Shown here: one piece after another, positions 25,756 through 34,385 of the stretch | How the letters are laid out: each line of letters opens with the position of its first letter | Numbering within the stretch: the stretch's first letter is position 1 | Source: an uncultured Latescibacterota bacterium | GTDB lineage: Bacteria; Latescibacterota; UBA2968; UBA8231 | DNA length: 64,000 nucleotides | Direction of reading: 5' to 3' | Assembly (NCBI GenBank): GCA_951813615.1 | Contig: OX638377.1 | Location: forward strand, 3,370,599 to 3,434,598 | Translations under genes and position numbers: made by a program | The notes under the pieces: generated by a model | Seen by the model: only the letters and a program-made list of their open reading frames with translations | Database searches by the model: none | What the model was told of the DNA's origin: nothing

Positions 25756-27506
25756 AACGAAAATAGCGGCTCGACACCAAAGGCTTCCGCTACAGCAACC
25801 TCTAAATCAGTCTCATATTTTTCGGTCATATTATCGCCTACGTCAACCGATACTAATTTTTTCACCAAATCTACTATCCTCATAGAATGTGCAGAATGCC
25901 TATCTGGCATTGGATATTTTTCTACGTATTGAGTTAAATAGCGCCGCCGGCCAGCGTACAGTTTGTTATTAAATACCAAATCGTGATAACGAGTCATAAG
26001 ATTTGAATTCGCTATCCCTTGGATTAGGAAGAGCATATCCGTGTTTTCTTCTTCTGAGACGATCCAGTAACAGTTGCCATCAACCATTAATCCTTCATTG
26101 TCGTAAAAGAACATTGGACTAGGGCTAATATCGGGAAAGATGAGCTTGGGACGACTCAAAGCTAAAGGATCTTGGGGAACCCAAATCTCATACCATTTTC
26201 TATTGGCCTTAATTACGTATTTCCGTCTTTCTAATCTCTCTCGATATTGCCTAAGGTATGCCGCTGCACATGGGTACTTTTCTATATCAATCGCTTTTCG
26301 TTTCGTATCCCTGACTTCATGAGTATATAGTATCTTTTTCAGCGATTCATTGCTTTTGCTGGATCGCCAGCGGCCAGCGTCGTCATGTGAGAATATGGGA
26401 CGTAGTAAGCAGTCTTCCGGTCGCCTATCTTCAGGCATATCGTCCCAATCCGAACGAATAAAAACTTGATCGGCTGTCGTCTTAATGCCAACCCTTACCT
26501 TCACAATGTCTCCAATTCGATATTTTGCCGCCGATTCTATTTTACCAATCCACTCTTTCTCATCCGCAGTTACCATCTGCCAAGGTTCGGAGGACAAATT
26601 AGAAAAGGAAAGAGTACCCTTCGAAAGTTTGAACCGAGTTTTAGACACTAAATATTCACCGTCAGAATCTTGCCTGAGAATGTCGTACACTGAATCAACA
26701 TGGAATGGCTTTTCTCGATCATCGCGATTATTTCTCCTATTCTCGTAAATTCTGACAAATCTATTTAACAGCCTCTGGTTCGTAGAGGAACGCGATGTAG
26801 AGGATAATTTTCTAGCGATTAAGATAGCTGGCAGAACGGCAGCTTTGAAAAGCTTGGTGTCGCCGAGGTCAATCAATTCGATTATCTCGTAATTCTCTGC
26901 AATGAACGCTCTGATGGAGGCTCCACCTTTTGTTGAAATAAACCGATTAGACGTGATGACACCTATAATGCCTCTATCTTTTAAGCACTGGGTCATCGCC
27001 ACCAGAAAAGCTTGGTACAAATCGATTCTGCCTTTTAGGCGAAAGGCTTTTGCTAACTCCTGTGATTTCCGGGCACCTAGAACCTGCGTTCGGACGTAAG
27101 GAGGGTTGGCGATTATAATATCTACAGGAGGAATAGTCTTGTTAGTTGGAGGCCCGTTGTTAAATAACCCTATCTGAGCTTCTGAATCGGTGTAAAGTTC
27201 AAGAAAATCCATCCTCTTGAAAAAATTCGATTTTGAGCCAAACACTCCTAACCGCTCTTGGGCATTCTCAAGGGATAAATCGTCAAGCTCTATCCCTGTA
27301 ATGACGGTATTTCTTAGTATATTATCTGGCAGTGAGCTAGCTAAGGCGACTAGCAGTTCTCCATCGCCACAGGCCGGGTCCAAAACCCTTAGTTCAGGGA
27401 GTTGACGAAAGTCTGCTTCGGCGACCAATCTTTCTGCGAGAAAATGAGCAAGTTCAGGAGGCGTGTAGTGCGAACCAGTAGCTTTTTGTTTAGTAACAAG
27501 CGGCAT
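25752..27506 (-). CDS. DNA adenine-N6 methyltransferase (Eco57I/TaqI-like, type II RM)
   Basis: Transfers a methyl group from SAM to adenine in a specific DNA site. 584 residues from ATG 27506; an upstream in-frame TTG at 27530 is possible, and neither has a clear ribosome site. Motif I is VLDPACGDGELL, the SAM-contact acid lies in GIELDDLSLE, and the catalytic motif IV is IIANPPYVRTQ (NPPY). The C-terminal half is the target-recognition region, including a TaqI-like segment around LKKILYTHEVRDTKRKAI. It is convergent with the broken restriction gene. With that gene inactive it would be an orphan methylase. Its GC content is low, in keeping with horizontal origin. Confidence 0.88.
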   Translation of the reverse strand: MPLVTKQKATGSHYTPPELAHFLAERLVAEADFRQLPELRVLDPACGDGELLVALASSLPDNILRNTVITGIELDDLSLENAQERLGVFGSKSNFFKRMDFLELYTDSEAQIGLFNNGPPTNKTIPPVDIIIANPPYVRTQVLGARKSQELAKAFRLKGRIDLYQAFLVAMTQCLKDRGIIGVITSNRFISTKGGASIRAFIAENYEIIELIDLGDTKLFKAAVLPAILIARKLSSTSRSSTNQRLLNRFVRIYENRRNNRDDREKPFHVDSVYDILRQDSDGEYLVSKTRFKLSKGTLSFSNLSSEPWQMVTADEKEWIGKIESAAKYRIGDIVKVRVGIKTTADQVFIRSDWDDMPEDRRPEDCLLRPIFSHDDAGRWRSSKSNESLKKILYTHEVRDTKRKAIDIEKYPCAAAYLRQYRERLERRKYVIKANRKWYEIWVPQDPLALSRPKLIFPDISPSPMFFYDNEGLMVDGNCYWIVSEEENTDMLFLIQGIANSNLMTRYHDLVFNNKLYAGRRRYLTQYVEKYPMPDRHSAHSMRIVDLVKKLVSVDVGDNMTEKYETDLEVAVAEAFGVEPLFSF

Positions 27507-27541
27507 CTGGGTATAGCCCTTTGTCTTCAATATTAAGGGTG

Positions 27542-27565
27542 TAAGAATCGAATTAAGAATCGAAT
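27542..27565. repeat. 12-bp tandem repeat upstream of the methyltransferase
   Basis: Two perfect head-to-tail copies of TAAGAATCGAAT just upstream of the methyltransferase start. A consensus -35 hexamer TTGACA lies on the minus strand at 27584-27579, so the repeats fall in its spacer/-10 zone. This may be a regulator-binding iteron; no controller gene is seen. Confidence 0.5.
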
Positions 27566-27589
27566 ATCAATGAACCCATGTCAACCTGA

Positions 27590-27604
27590 GAGCCTGTTTA
27601 AACT
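27590..27604. repeat. Solitary IS-end-like sequence at island boundary
   Basis: GAGCCTGTTTAAACT shares its first six bases with the tips of the IS at 24744-25685 and resembles ends of IS427-like elements. There is no transposase or partner repeat next to it. It sits where the lower-GC methyltransferase region gives way to GC-rich DNA. May be a scar or chance. The remainder of 27605-27784 holds nothing I recognise. Confidence 0.3.
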
Positions 27605-27784
27605 AACTTACTACCCACGCGCAGATACTTCGGGAGCTCTTGCTCCCAATGATCCTGCTCGCTAATTGGCTGGCCTATGAGGCCGAGGTCTCTGCTACGC
27701 TTCCCGCCATTAGCTTGCGCCTCCTCTCCCACACCCGTACCTTGGCCGCCCACCACCTTCCCCACCCTCAAGGAGCTTCCCAAG

Positions 27785-29020
27785 ATGAAAATCACCGACA
27801 TCGAAGTCATCCCCATCTTTCCCAAGCTGGCCAACCGCTATGCCGAGCGCCGCGTCGATCTCTACGGCATCGACTGCCGCGTCGTGTACAAAGTCCACAC
27901 CGACGCCGGCATCACCGGCTACGGCGACATGCGGGTGCGCCCCTACGCCAAACCGTCCCGCGACTCCGTCGCGCAGTTCATTGGCCTCAGCCCCTTCGAC
28001 TTCATCAACGACCATCGCTCTGCCGTCCCCTCGGGCCTACTCTGCGCCCTGTACGACGCAATGGGCAAACACCTCGACCTGCCCGTCCACAAACTCCTCG
28101 GCCAAAAAAAGCGCAACGCCATCGCCGTGGCCGCCTGGACCCGACCCGCCTCCCCAGAGATCTTCCGCGACGAGATCAAACGCGCCGCGGCCGAAGGCTA
28201 CCGCGTCTTCAAAATCCACACTTGCACCTACCACGACGTCTTCGAGCAGACCCGTCTGGCCACAGAAGTCGCCCCAGAGAGTTTCCGCATCCACTACGAC
28301 TTCAACCACAACCGCAGCCTCGGCAGCGCACTGCCGATCATCGCCGAATTCGAAAGAAACTTCCCCATCGTCGGCTACATCGAAGACCCGCTCGACAAAA
28401 AGGACATCGACGGCTGGAAACGCCTGCGCCAGCAGACCAGTCTGCCGCTGATCATGCACGGCACCCCCTTGGGCGGGGTCCAAGAGCTGATCTACGGCCT
28501 CGCCGATATGTACATGATCGGCGGCTCCCTCGAAGACACCATGGCCGCTGGCTGGGCCTGTGGCCGGGCCAATGTGCAAGTTCTGCTGCAATTTGAAGGA
28601 GGTACTCTGGGCAAGGCTATGGCCATGCACATGGCCTCGGTGCTGCCGACCCACACCGCCCACTCGATCAACCTCGACGACCAGTACGCCGAAGACTACA
28701 CCACCGCAACCATTCCCGTCGTCGATGGAGCCTCCCCCGTACCCAACGGGCCGGGCCTAGGTTTTACAGTCGATGAGGACGCGCTGGCGCGGCTGGCTTC
28801 CCAATCACTCGTCGAGCGTCCAACCCACGTCGGCGTCTTGCAGATGCCCGGCGGACACACGTACTACGGCCCGTCCTACATCTCTCCCACCAGCATTACC
28901 GGCCATCAGGAAGGCGTTGACCGCGGCTTCCGCTCCTCGATCTGGGAAGACGACGGCTCGGCCGAGTTCGCCAAGGTCCACGACCGTATTAAAAAAGAAG
29001 GCGTCTTCCGCGCCGACTGA
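27785..29020 (+). CDS. Mandelate racemase/muconate lactonizing enzyme family protein (enolase superfamily)
   Basis: 411 residues from ATG 27785, with AAGGAG nine bases upstream. Enolase-superfamily enzymes abstract a proton alpha to a carboxylate on Mg2+-bound acid sugars or similar substrates. The N-terminal capping domain covers about 1-125. In the barrel, the candidate base is the Lys of FKIHTCTYH (about 142). Metal ligands include HYDFNHN (about 171) and YIEDPL (about 199). The third ligand and the His-containing strand are less clear (LIMHGTPLGG, PTHTAHSINLDDQYAEDY). Possibly a sugar-acid dehydratase working with the convergent sugar operon; the substrate is unknown. Confidence 0.85.
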   Translation: MKITDIEVIPIFPKLANRYAERRVDLYGIDCRVVYKVHTDAGITGYGDMRVRPYAKPSRDSVAQFIGLSPFDFINDHRSAVPSGLLCALYDAMGKHLDLPVHKLLGQKKRNAIAVAAWTRPASPEIFRDEIKRAAAEGYRVFKIHTCTYHDVFEQTRLATEVAPESFRIHYDFNHNRSLGSALPIIAEFERNFPIVGYIEDPLDKKDIDGWKRLRQQTSLPLIMHGTPLGGVQELIYGLADMYMIGGSLEDTMAAGWACGRANVQVLLQFEGGTLGKAMAMHMASVLPTHTAHSINLDDQYAEDYTTATIPVVDGASPVPNGPGLGFTVDEDALARLASQSLVERPTHVGVLQMPGGHTYYGPSYISPTSITGHQEGVDRGFRSSIWEDDGSAEFAKVHDRIKKEGVFRAD

Positions 29021-29067
29021 TGCGCTTATCTCTAAAATCCCGCATCCGACGCCAGCGGCTTCTGACC

Positions 29068-29979
29068 CTAGGGCCGGTACGGCTCGCCCGTGCGCCGCAG
29101 TTTCTTAGTCACTGCGATCTGACAGGTCGCGTACCCGCCCATGTAGCCAGTGGCAAAGCCCGGGCGCGCGTCCCCAATGGTGCCGACGATCATGTTGGCG
29201 TATTCGTACGTAGTGTCGTAGCGGTCGCAAATCAGGGCCACCATTTCGAGCCACGCCGCTTTGAGCGCATCGCCCCACTCTTCCGCACGCGCACTGGTGA
29301 GGTACTCCTCGGCATCTTCCACAACCCTAGTGGTCTCGACGACAGGGCTGCTGTTGGGGAATCCGGGCGAGCGATCCACCTTGAGCGTGATGGCCGAGTC
29401 GATCTCAACCCCGGCCCCAGTCAACTCGCCATCGCCCATGCGCGCGTGGACATCGCCCAGCGAGAGTAGCCCCCCGGACTTTTGCGCACGGATGTGGACG
29501 GTACTGCCGGGCTGGATGGCATTGAAATCCATGTTGCCCCCGTGATCTATGGCGTTGGGTGCCCAGGATGCGAGCTGGACGACGCCGATCATGGGCCGCA
29601 CCGGCACGACGAAATCCGGCGGAAAGTGAATCAGCCCGTCGCGCACCGGCGCCACACAGCGCCAATTGCCCCAATTGGGACCGCCGTTGCGATAGAAGCC
29701 ATAGGGGCCAACCTCCATATCGACGACCTCGATGGCCACCCAATCGTCCGGCTCAATGCCCTCGATGAGAAATGGACCGCCGGGGCGGGCGTAGCGGCGA
29801 TGGCTCTGCCCGGAAGTAATCATGCCGGCGCGGGTCTCCCCGGCCGCTTCAAAGTCGTTGTCCGCTCCGCCAATGGTTTCGATGATGACGGTTTCTCCGA
29901 GCGCCAAGGTGCCTCGCACTTGGCCGATTTCCGGGTCGTCCGGCCCGCTGTAATGGGGGGTGCGGGTAAAGCGACGCAT
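29068..29979 (-). CDS. Acetamidase/formamidase family protein
   Basis: 303 residues. Hydrolyses small amides (formamide, acetamide or related) in characterised members. Family features: TIGGADNDF, GPFLIEGIEPDDWVAIEVVDM, GGNMDFNAIQPGSTVHI and SLGDVHARMGDGELTGAGVE, the metal-site region. The ATG at 29979 is preferred over that at 29985 because the ribosome site (AAGGAG, complement of 29988-29993) is eight bases from the former but only two from the latter. It is the last gene of the eight-gene minus-strand operon that begins with the sugar-binding protein at 36874. Confidence 0.88.
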   Translation of the reverse strand: MRRFTRTPHYSGPDDPEIGQVRGTLALGETVIIETIGGADNDFEAAGETRAGMITSGQSHRRYARPGGPFLIEGIEPDDWVAIEVVDMEVGPYGFYRNGGPNWGNWRCVAPVRDGLIHFPPDFVVPVRPMIGVVQLASWAPNAIDHGGNMDFNAIQPGSTVHIRAQKSGGLLSLGDVHARMGDGELTGAGVEIDSAITLKVDRSPGFPNSSPVVETTRVVEDAEEYLTSARAEEWGDALKAAWLEMVALICDRYDTTYEYANMIVGTIGDARPGFATGYMGGYATCQIAVTKKLRRTGEPYRP

Positions 29980-30010
29980 AAGCATTCTCCTTTGCTAATG
30001 ATGTTGAAAT

Positions 30011-30805
30011 CTAGCGCCCCTCGGCAAACGGAAAGGTCCCGTTGTACCCGAGCGCGTCAATGGCCGGCAGCGGCGAGCTGACAAAGGGTATCCCCGGGAA
30101 CATCGGCGTCTGCTGATAGTGCAATACCACATTGCCGCGGATGGGTGCGTCGGTATCTTCCTTTAGCTTTGCACCCTGGTGCGGGATGTGGCTGAAGAAC
30201 ACCACTGCATCGCCGGTCATGGGGTGCAGATGAATGTGCTCCTGCCGCTCGCACCACTGGTAAAAGGGATTGTCGGAATTGTACCCGCCTAGGTGGCGAA
30301 TTTCTTCCGGTAAGGCATTGTGGCAGAAGTTGTCGATGAAGGTCAAGCGCCCGGTCTCTGGCGCGTTGTCCGTCAAGTAAAACGTGGTGTTTATGCACAG
30401 TGGCCGCAGCGCGTGTCGCGCCTCGTCGGGCGCGTCCCAATAATAGCCAAAATCCTTGTGCCACTCTTGGGTATAAGCGCCCGGATTGAGGTGCGCGCGA
30501 AAGCTCCGCAACTGACATTGCCGCCCGAGCATGGCCTGCAAATACGGCGCGACCGAGGGATGGCCGACCATGGGCTGGGCTAGCTCAGGTTCCTGCTCCA
30601 ACAAATGGTCAAAAGCCACATTGCCCACTTCATTGCTAATATCCCATTCCCGCCGCTCGTACTTCCGCACCAAGCACTCCCGCCAAGCCAGCACCACGTC
30701 CTCGGGCAACGCGTTGCGCACCAATAGGAAGCCGTGCCGATCAAGCGCGTCGAGCTGGTCTTCCAACTTGGGGATTTGGGCTGTATCCGCGATGATTTCA
30801 CTCAT
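30011..30805 (-). CDS. Phytanoyl-CoA dioxygenase (PhyH) family oxygenase
   Basis: 264 residues, Fe(II)/2-oxoglutarate oxygenase fold. The iron-binding HxD is in QEWHKDFGYYW (about 125-135) and the distal His in FFSHIPHQGAK. ATG is preceded by an AGGAG about ten bases away. It lies 17 bases after the stop of the epimerase-like gene and before the formamidase, inside a sugar-import operon, so it may oxidise an imported carbohydrate derivative. It is only distantly similar to the PhyH protein at 16552-17439. Confidence 0.87.
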   Translation of the reverse strand: MSEIIADTAQIPKLEDQLDALDRHGFLLVRNALPEDVVLAWRECLVRKYERREWDISNEVGNVAFDHLLEQEPELAQPMVGHPSVAPYLQAMLGRQCQLRSFRAHLNPGAYTQEWHKDFGYYWDAPDEARHALRPLCINTTFYLTDNAPETGRLTFIDNFCHNALPEEIRHLGGYNSDNPFYQWCERQEHIHLHPMTGDAVVFFSHIPHQGAKLKEDTDAPIRGNVVLHYQQTPMFPGIPFVSSPLPAIDALGYNGTFPFAEGR

Positions 30806-30822
30806 GGAAAAGCTCCTAGTCT

Positions 30823-31542
30823 TTAGTGATCATTTACATTGCGCGCAAAATACCGCTCCCAGCGCTCCGTCGGCTCAAAGCCCAAGATGCGCCGGGCCTT
30901 ATCGACATTGTACTTCCCATGTCCCTCCCAGCTAAGCAAGTTGAACTCCTGAAAGTAGTCCGGCACCTGTGGAATCTCCAGCGCCAGCCGACAGGCCTGC
31001 CATAAGTCCTCCCACACCACCGTGAAGGGTGGAAAGTCTCCAGCGCTTTGCGTCGGCCGCGGCCCCAAGCCATTGAACACAAAGCTGATCGTCTGAATGC
31101 CATGCGCCCGTGCATACGTCCGACAAATCTCGCTCGCCAAGCCCTTCGTCAGGCAGTAATAACCCGTGGTCAAAACCGGCGGCACATCCGCAATATCAAA
31201 GTCGTGGTCATACGTGCGGCGGACGAATTGCGGGCCGGAGTGAATCACCTTTTTGATTCCATGATCAACCGCAGCCTGCATCACATTGAGCGCCCCGCGC
31301 ATATTGACGTGAAAGCTCTGCTCAGGATGATCGCGCACGACCGTAAAATTCATAATCGCGTCCATGCCCACAGCCGCATCCCGCACCTGCTCCCGCGACG
31401 ACACATCGCAATGCAATATGGGCTTGCCGTCCGGGTGCGGGGAGACGTCGGCCAGCGTCACATCGTACGTATCTTCGAGACCGGGCAGCAGATCGGGGGC
31501 GATCATCCCCGAGGCTCCTAACAGCAACACCTTTTTCTTCAT
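30823..31542 (-). CDS. NAD-dependent epimerase/dehydratase (extended SDR)
   Basis: 239 residues. The N-terminal Rossmann motif is LLLGASGMIAPDLL (GxxGxxA), an acidic residue follows at the second strand (LADVSPH), and a YxxxK-type catalytic pair is seen in TGYYCLTKGLASE. The C-terminal half is short, so the substrate domain is reduced. Its start overlaps the stop of the upstream SDR by four bases (ATGA). Such proteins oxidise or epimerise sugar acids and nucleotide sugars; given the operon, a free-sugar or sugar-acid dehydrogenase is likely. Confidence 0.82.
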   Translation of the reverse strand: MKKKVLLLGASGMIAPDLLPGLEDTYDVTLADVSPHPDGKPILHCDVSSREQVRDAAVGMDAIMNFTVVRDHPEQSFHVNMRGALNVMQAAVDHGIKKVIHSGPQFVRRTYDHDFDIADVPPVLTTGYYCLTKGLASEICRTYARAHGIQTISFVFNGLGPRPTQSAGDFPPFTVVWEDLWQACRLALEIPQVPDYFQEFNLLSWEGHGKYNVDKARRILGFEPTERWERYFARNVNDH

Positions 31543-32267
31543 GCCTCGGCTCCTCGGAACTCGTGCTGCGGTCGATAGCCCATAGACTTAGCTCGGTCGA
31601 TCAGAAACTTGGGATGGGCAATGGGCGCGGCAATGTGGTACACAGCCCAGCGCGGCACCCAATTCAAGGACGCGCTCGCGTCGCGCGCCAACGCCGCACA
31701 AAACGCCTGCGCTGCATCCCGAATATCGACCCACATCAAATCGCGTTCTTGCCCAGCGACCTCCTCTTCCCGTACCAGCTTGCCAAGGCGTAACGCCGTG
31801 ACCGTAATGGGATGCTCACGCGCAAATTCGCGGCACGTGATCTCGCCCAAATACCGCGCCAGCACCGCCAACTCGGGCGGTGGCAATGGCTTGTAATATT
31901 CAGTGACGTACACCGTGTCAGGGTACGAGCGAAACACTTCAAGAGTACTGCCGTACACAAACCGCTTAACGCCGGCCTCCACTGCCGTCTGCAATAGCAC
32001 ATGCGTACCGCGCGTCACTCGGTCGAGCAGGACCTCTTCGCTCTCGGGCGCGGGCGGCGGCTCGCCCGTGTGGACGACAGCATCTACATCCCGCACCGCC
32101 TGCCGTACCGCGTCTGAATCCGTCAGCCGGGCGGCGATCCACTCGACATCTTGCTGCTGCGTCGCGCAATCGTCCAACAGCCGCAGTTGCGCGCTTTCAT
32201 CCGCTGCCAGCGCAGAGGCTATCTCTCGGCCCAAAGCACTAGCCGCACCCGTAACCAATATCCGCAT
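31539..32267 (-). CDS. NAD(P)-dependent epimerase/dehydratase-like SDR
   Basis: 242 residues with N-terminal ILVTGAASALGREIA (GxxxxxG SDR motif) and an acidic DD at the end of strand two. A serine-bearing strand FVYGSTLEVF and an RYLGEI segment occupy the YxxxK position with no conventional Lys, so the catalytic pair is altered. It is coupled by ATGA to the next SDR gene, and the two may act as partners or as successive enzymes. It starts 12 bases after the Gfo/Idh/MocA stop. Substrate unknown. Confidence 0.78.
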   Translation of the reverse strand: MRILVTGAASALGREIASALAADESAQLRLLDDCATQQQDVEWIAARLTDSDAVRQAVRDVDAVVHTGEPPPAPESEEVLLDRVTRGTHVLLQTAVEAGVKRFVYGSTLEVFRSYPDTVYVTEYYKPLPPPELAVLARYLGEITCREFAREHPITVTALRLGKLVREEEVAGQERDLMWVDIRDAAQAFCAALARDASASLNWVPRWAVYHIAAPIAHPKFLIDRAKSMGYRPQHEFRGAEA

Positions 32268-32279
32268 CTATCGTATCCT

Positions 32280-33410
32280 CTAGCGGAACCAATCGTACGT
32301 CAGCACCAAGCTGCGGTCGGCTAGTGGCAATTCCACGCGCTCACCGCCACGCGCTGACGACTGCTTCAGCCCCAGTTCCACTTCCAGCGCAACAGCGACC
32401 CGCCGCCCGGAATTTTTCGGCTCGTCCAACCGCCCCTCCATGCAGTCGATCAAATCGTCGAGACAGTACACCGTCCGCATCCCCGATAAAAACTGCGGCG
32501 CAGGCCACGGCATTTCCACCCGCCCGGCAGCCGGTGCTTCCACGTCTTGATAGAGCCGCCACTGATTGTACTCAAAAGCCATCTCCCCCCGACTTCCCGA
32601 GATCCGCACCTCGGGTGCGCCAGCGCGGATGTGCACCACCGTGCCATCGCTGCACGCGATCATCCCCTGCCCCATGAACTCAGTGCTGCCGCGCTCCCGC
32701 CGCGGCTGATCACCCGTGCCGCACACCCAAACCGGATCGCCGGTCAAAAAGTAGCTCCAGTCCTGATGCTGAGATAGAACCGGGACGCGCGCTTCGAGCG
32801 ACCGCACCTGGCCAATCGCCCCCTCCTCCACCAGCGACTTGGCCCGCGCAAACGACGGATGCGAAACGCTCGTCGCCCCGCCCACCAGCGGTACTCCGGC
32901 CTCGGCGCACGCGCCGACCATGGCGTCGGCCTCGGCCAGCGAGAACACCATTGGCTTATCTACCAACACGCCCCCCACCCCAGCGGCGACCGCTGCCACC
33001 GTCAGCGCGGACCGCCCCTTCGTGTTCGTCGCAATCGCCACGATGTCCAGCCGCTCTTCGTCCAACATCGCCAGCGCGTCCGCGTACAAGGCCCCAATGC
33101 CGAAGCGCTCCCCGAACATGGCCCGCCGCTGCGGATCCCGGTCGGCCCCAGCCACCAATTCCACTTCCGGCCGGTCGGAAAGAGCCGCAGCATACGAAGT
33201 AGCCAGCCCCTCCCGCCCAGGGTGATCGTGGAAGTGAAACGTCCGCTTGACATTGAGTCCGTCCGGCAGGGGTCGATCGACACTTTCAACATCGTATATG
33301 GGGTTTTTATGCGACCCGCCAATGCGTTCATAGTCGCGCTTCCCTAAGTCGTAGAGAAACCCCATCCACCCCAATCCGATGACGCCGGCTCGATATTTTT
33401 TTTGCTCCAT
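32280..33410 (-). CDS. Gfo/Idh/MocA family oxidoreductase
   Basis: 376 residues. Rossmann domain with GVIGLGWMG at the N-terminus, DIVAIATNTKGRSALTVAAVAAG and GVLVDKPMVFSLAEAD (the EKP-like motif, here DKP). The C-terminal alpha/beta domain binds the sugar. Such enzymes are NAD(P)-dependent dehydrogenases or epimerases for sugars, inositols and sugar acids. It follows the permease by three bases in the RbsB-A-C operon, so it probably handles the imported compound. Confidence 0.88.
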   Translation of the reverse strand: MEQKKYRAGVIGLGWMGFLYDLGKRDYERIGGSHKNPIYDVESVDRPLPDGLNVKRTFHFHDHPGREGLATSYAAALSDRPEVELVAGADRDPQRRAMFGERFGIGALYADALAMLDEERLDIVAIATNTKGRSALTVAAVAAGVGGVLVDKPMVFSLAEADAMVGACAEAGVPLVGGATSVSHPSFARAKSLVEEGAIGQVRSLEARVPVLSQHQDWSYFLTGDPVWVCGTGDQPRRERGSTEFMGQGMIACSDGTVVHIRAGAPEVRISGSRGEMAFEYNQWRLYQDVEAPAAGRVEMPWPAPQFLSGMRTVYCLDDLIDCMEGRLDEPKNSGRRVAVALEVELGLKQSSARGGERVELPLADRSLVLTYDWFR

Positions 33411-33413
33411 GGT

Positions 33414-34382
33414 CTAATCCCCACGTCCCGCTCGTCGCCTCCCCGCTACGCGGCGGATCAACTCGTCGGCAATAACCCCCGCTAAAATCACCGCGCCGAT
33501 AATGGCAAATTCGAGTTGGGTGGGAATGCCGGAGATATTGATGGCATTGTAGAGCAACCGCATGATGGCCGCGCCAATGACGACCCCCAAAATCGACCCC
33601 TCGCCGCCGCGCAGGGAACAGCCCCCCAACACGGCCGCAGCAATCGCATACAGTTCGTAGAAATTGCCGTGCGCGGCCGGCTGCACCGAGTTGACGTCGA
33701 GGGCAAAGAGGATACCCCCCAAGCCAGCGGTGCCTGAGCATAAGACGTACGCCAACACTTTCATCCGCTCGATTTGGATGCCGCTGTAGCGCGCCGCGGT
33801 CTCGTTGCGGCCCAGTGCCAACAGGTAGCGGCCCCATATCGTGCGGTTGAGGAAGAGAGCAGCGAGAATCCCGGCAATCAGCAAGAGGAAAAACGGAATC
33901 GGCAGCGCAAAGCCGCCGCCCAGTGGAACCTTGCCAATCGCCAGTTGGCGCAAGCCCTCGTAGGACGAGCCAAAGCCCTGGACTTGGTCGTGGGTGAGCC
34001 AGCGGGCAAAGCCGCGATAGAACAGCAGACCACACAGCGTCACGACAAACGGCTGTAGCCCCAGGCGCGTGATCAACAAGCCGTGCATCAACCCAATGGC
34101 CAAGGACAAAACCACGACGGCCAACAGTGCAATGACAGGCGAATATCCAGCGGCCAACAGCATGGGCAGCAGGCAACCCACCAAGCCGATCAACGAGCCA
34201 ATCGACAAGTCAATTCCGCCGGTGATGATAACAAAGGCCACGCCAATGGAAATGATGCCAAACAGCGAGGTCCAGCGGATGATATTTTGCAGGTTATAGG
34301 CGCTAACAAACTTGGGTTCGACGATCCAAGTGACCACAAAAATCGCCAGTAACAAGCCGAGGATACCCAGTATTTTCTTCAT
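33414..34382 (-). CDS. Sugar ABC transporter permease (RbsC-like)
   Basis: 322 residues with about eight to ten membrane helices. It carries the BPD_transp_2 signatures GIDLSIGSLIGLVGCL, LQPFVVTLCGLLFYRGFARWL and the cytoplasmic coupling segment LLALGRNETAARYSGI. It forms the channel for a pentose/hexose-type ABC importer together with the ATPase three bases upstream and the binding protein. The Arg-rich C-terminus is cytoplasmic. No second permease gene is present, so it should act as a homodimer. Confidence 0.92.
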   Translation of the reverse strand: MKKILGILGLLLAIFVVTWIVEPKFVSAYNLQNIIRWTSLFGIISIGVAFVIITGGIDLSIGSLIGLVGCLLPMLLAAGYSPVIALLAVVVLSLAIGLMHGLLITRLGLQPFVVTLCGLLFYRGFARWLTHDQVQGFGSSYEGLRQLAIGKVPLGGGFALPIPFFLLLIAGILAALFLNRTIWGRYLLALGRNETAARYSGIQIERMKVLAYVLCSGTAGLGGILFALDVNSVQPAAHGNFYELYAIAAAVLGGCSLRGGEGSILGVVIGAAIMRLLYNAINISGIPTQLEFAIIGAVILAGVIADELIRRVAGRRRAGRGD

Positions 34383-34385
34383 CTT

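Noticed and set aside
27605..27784. Search for a transposase remnant next to the solitary IS-like end
   Set aside because: No frame on either strand gave recognisable transposase sequence.
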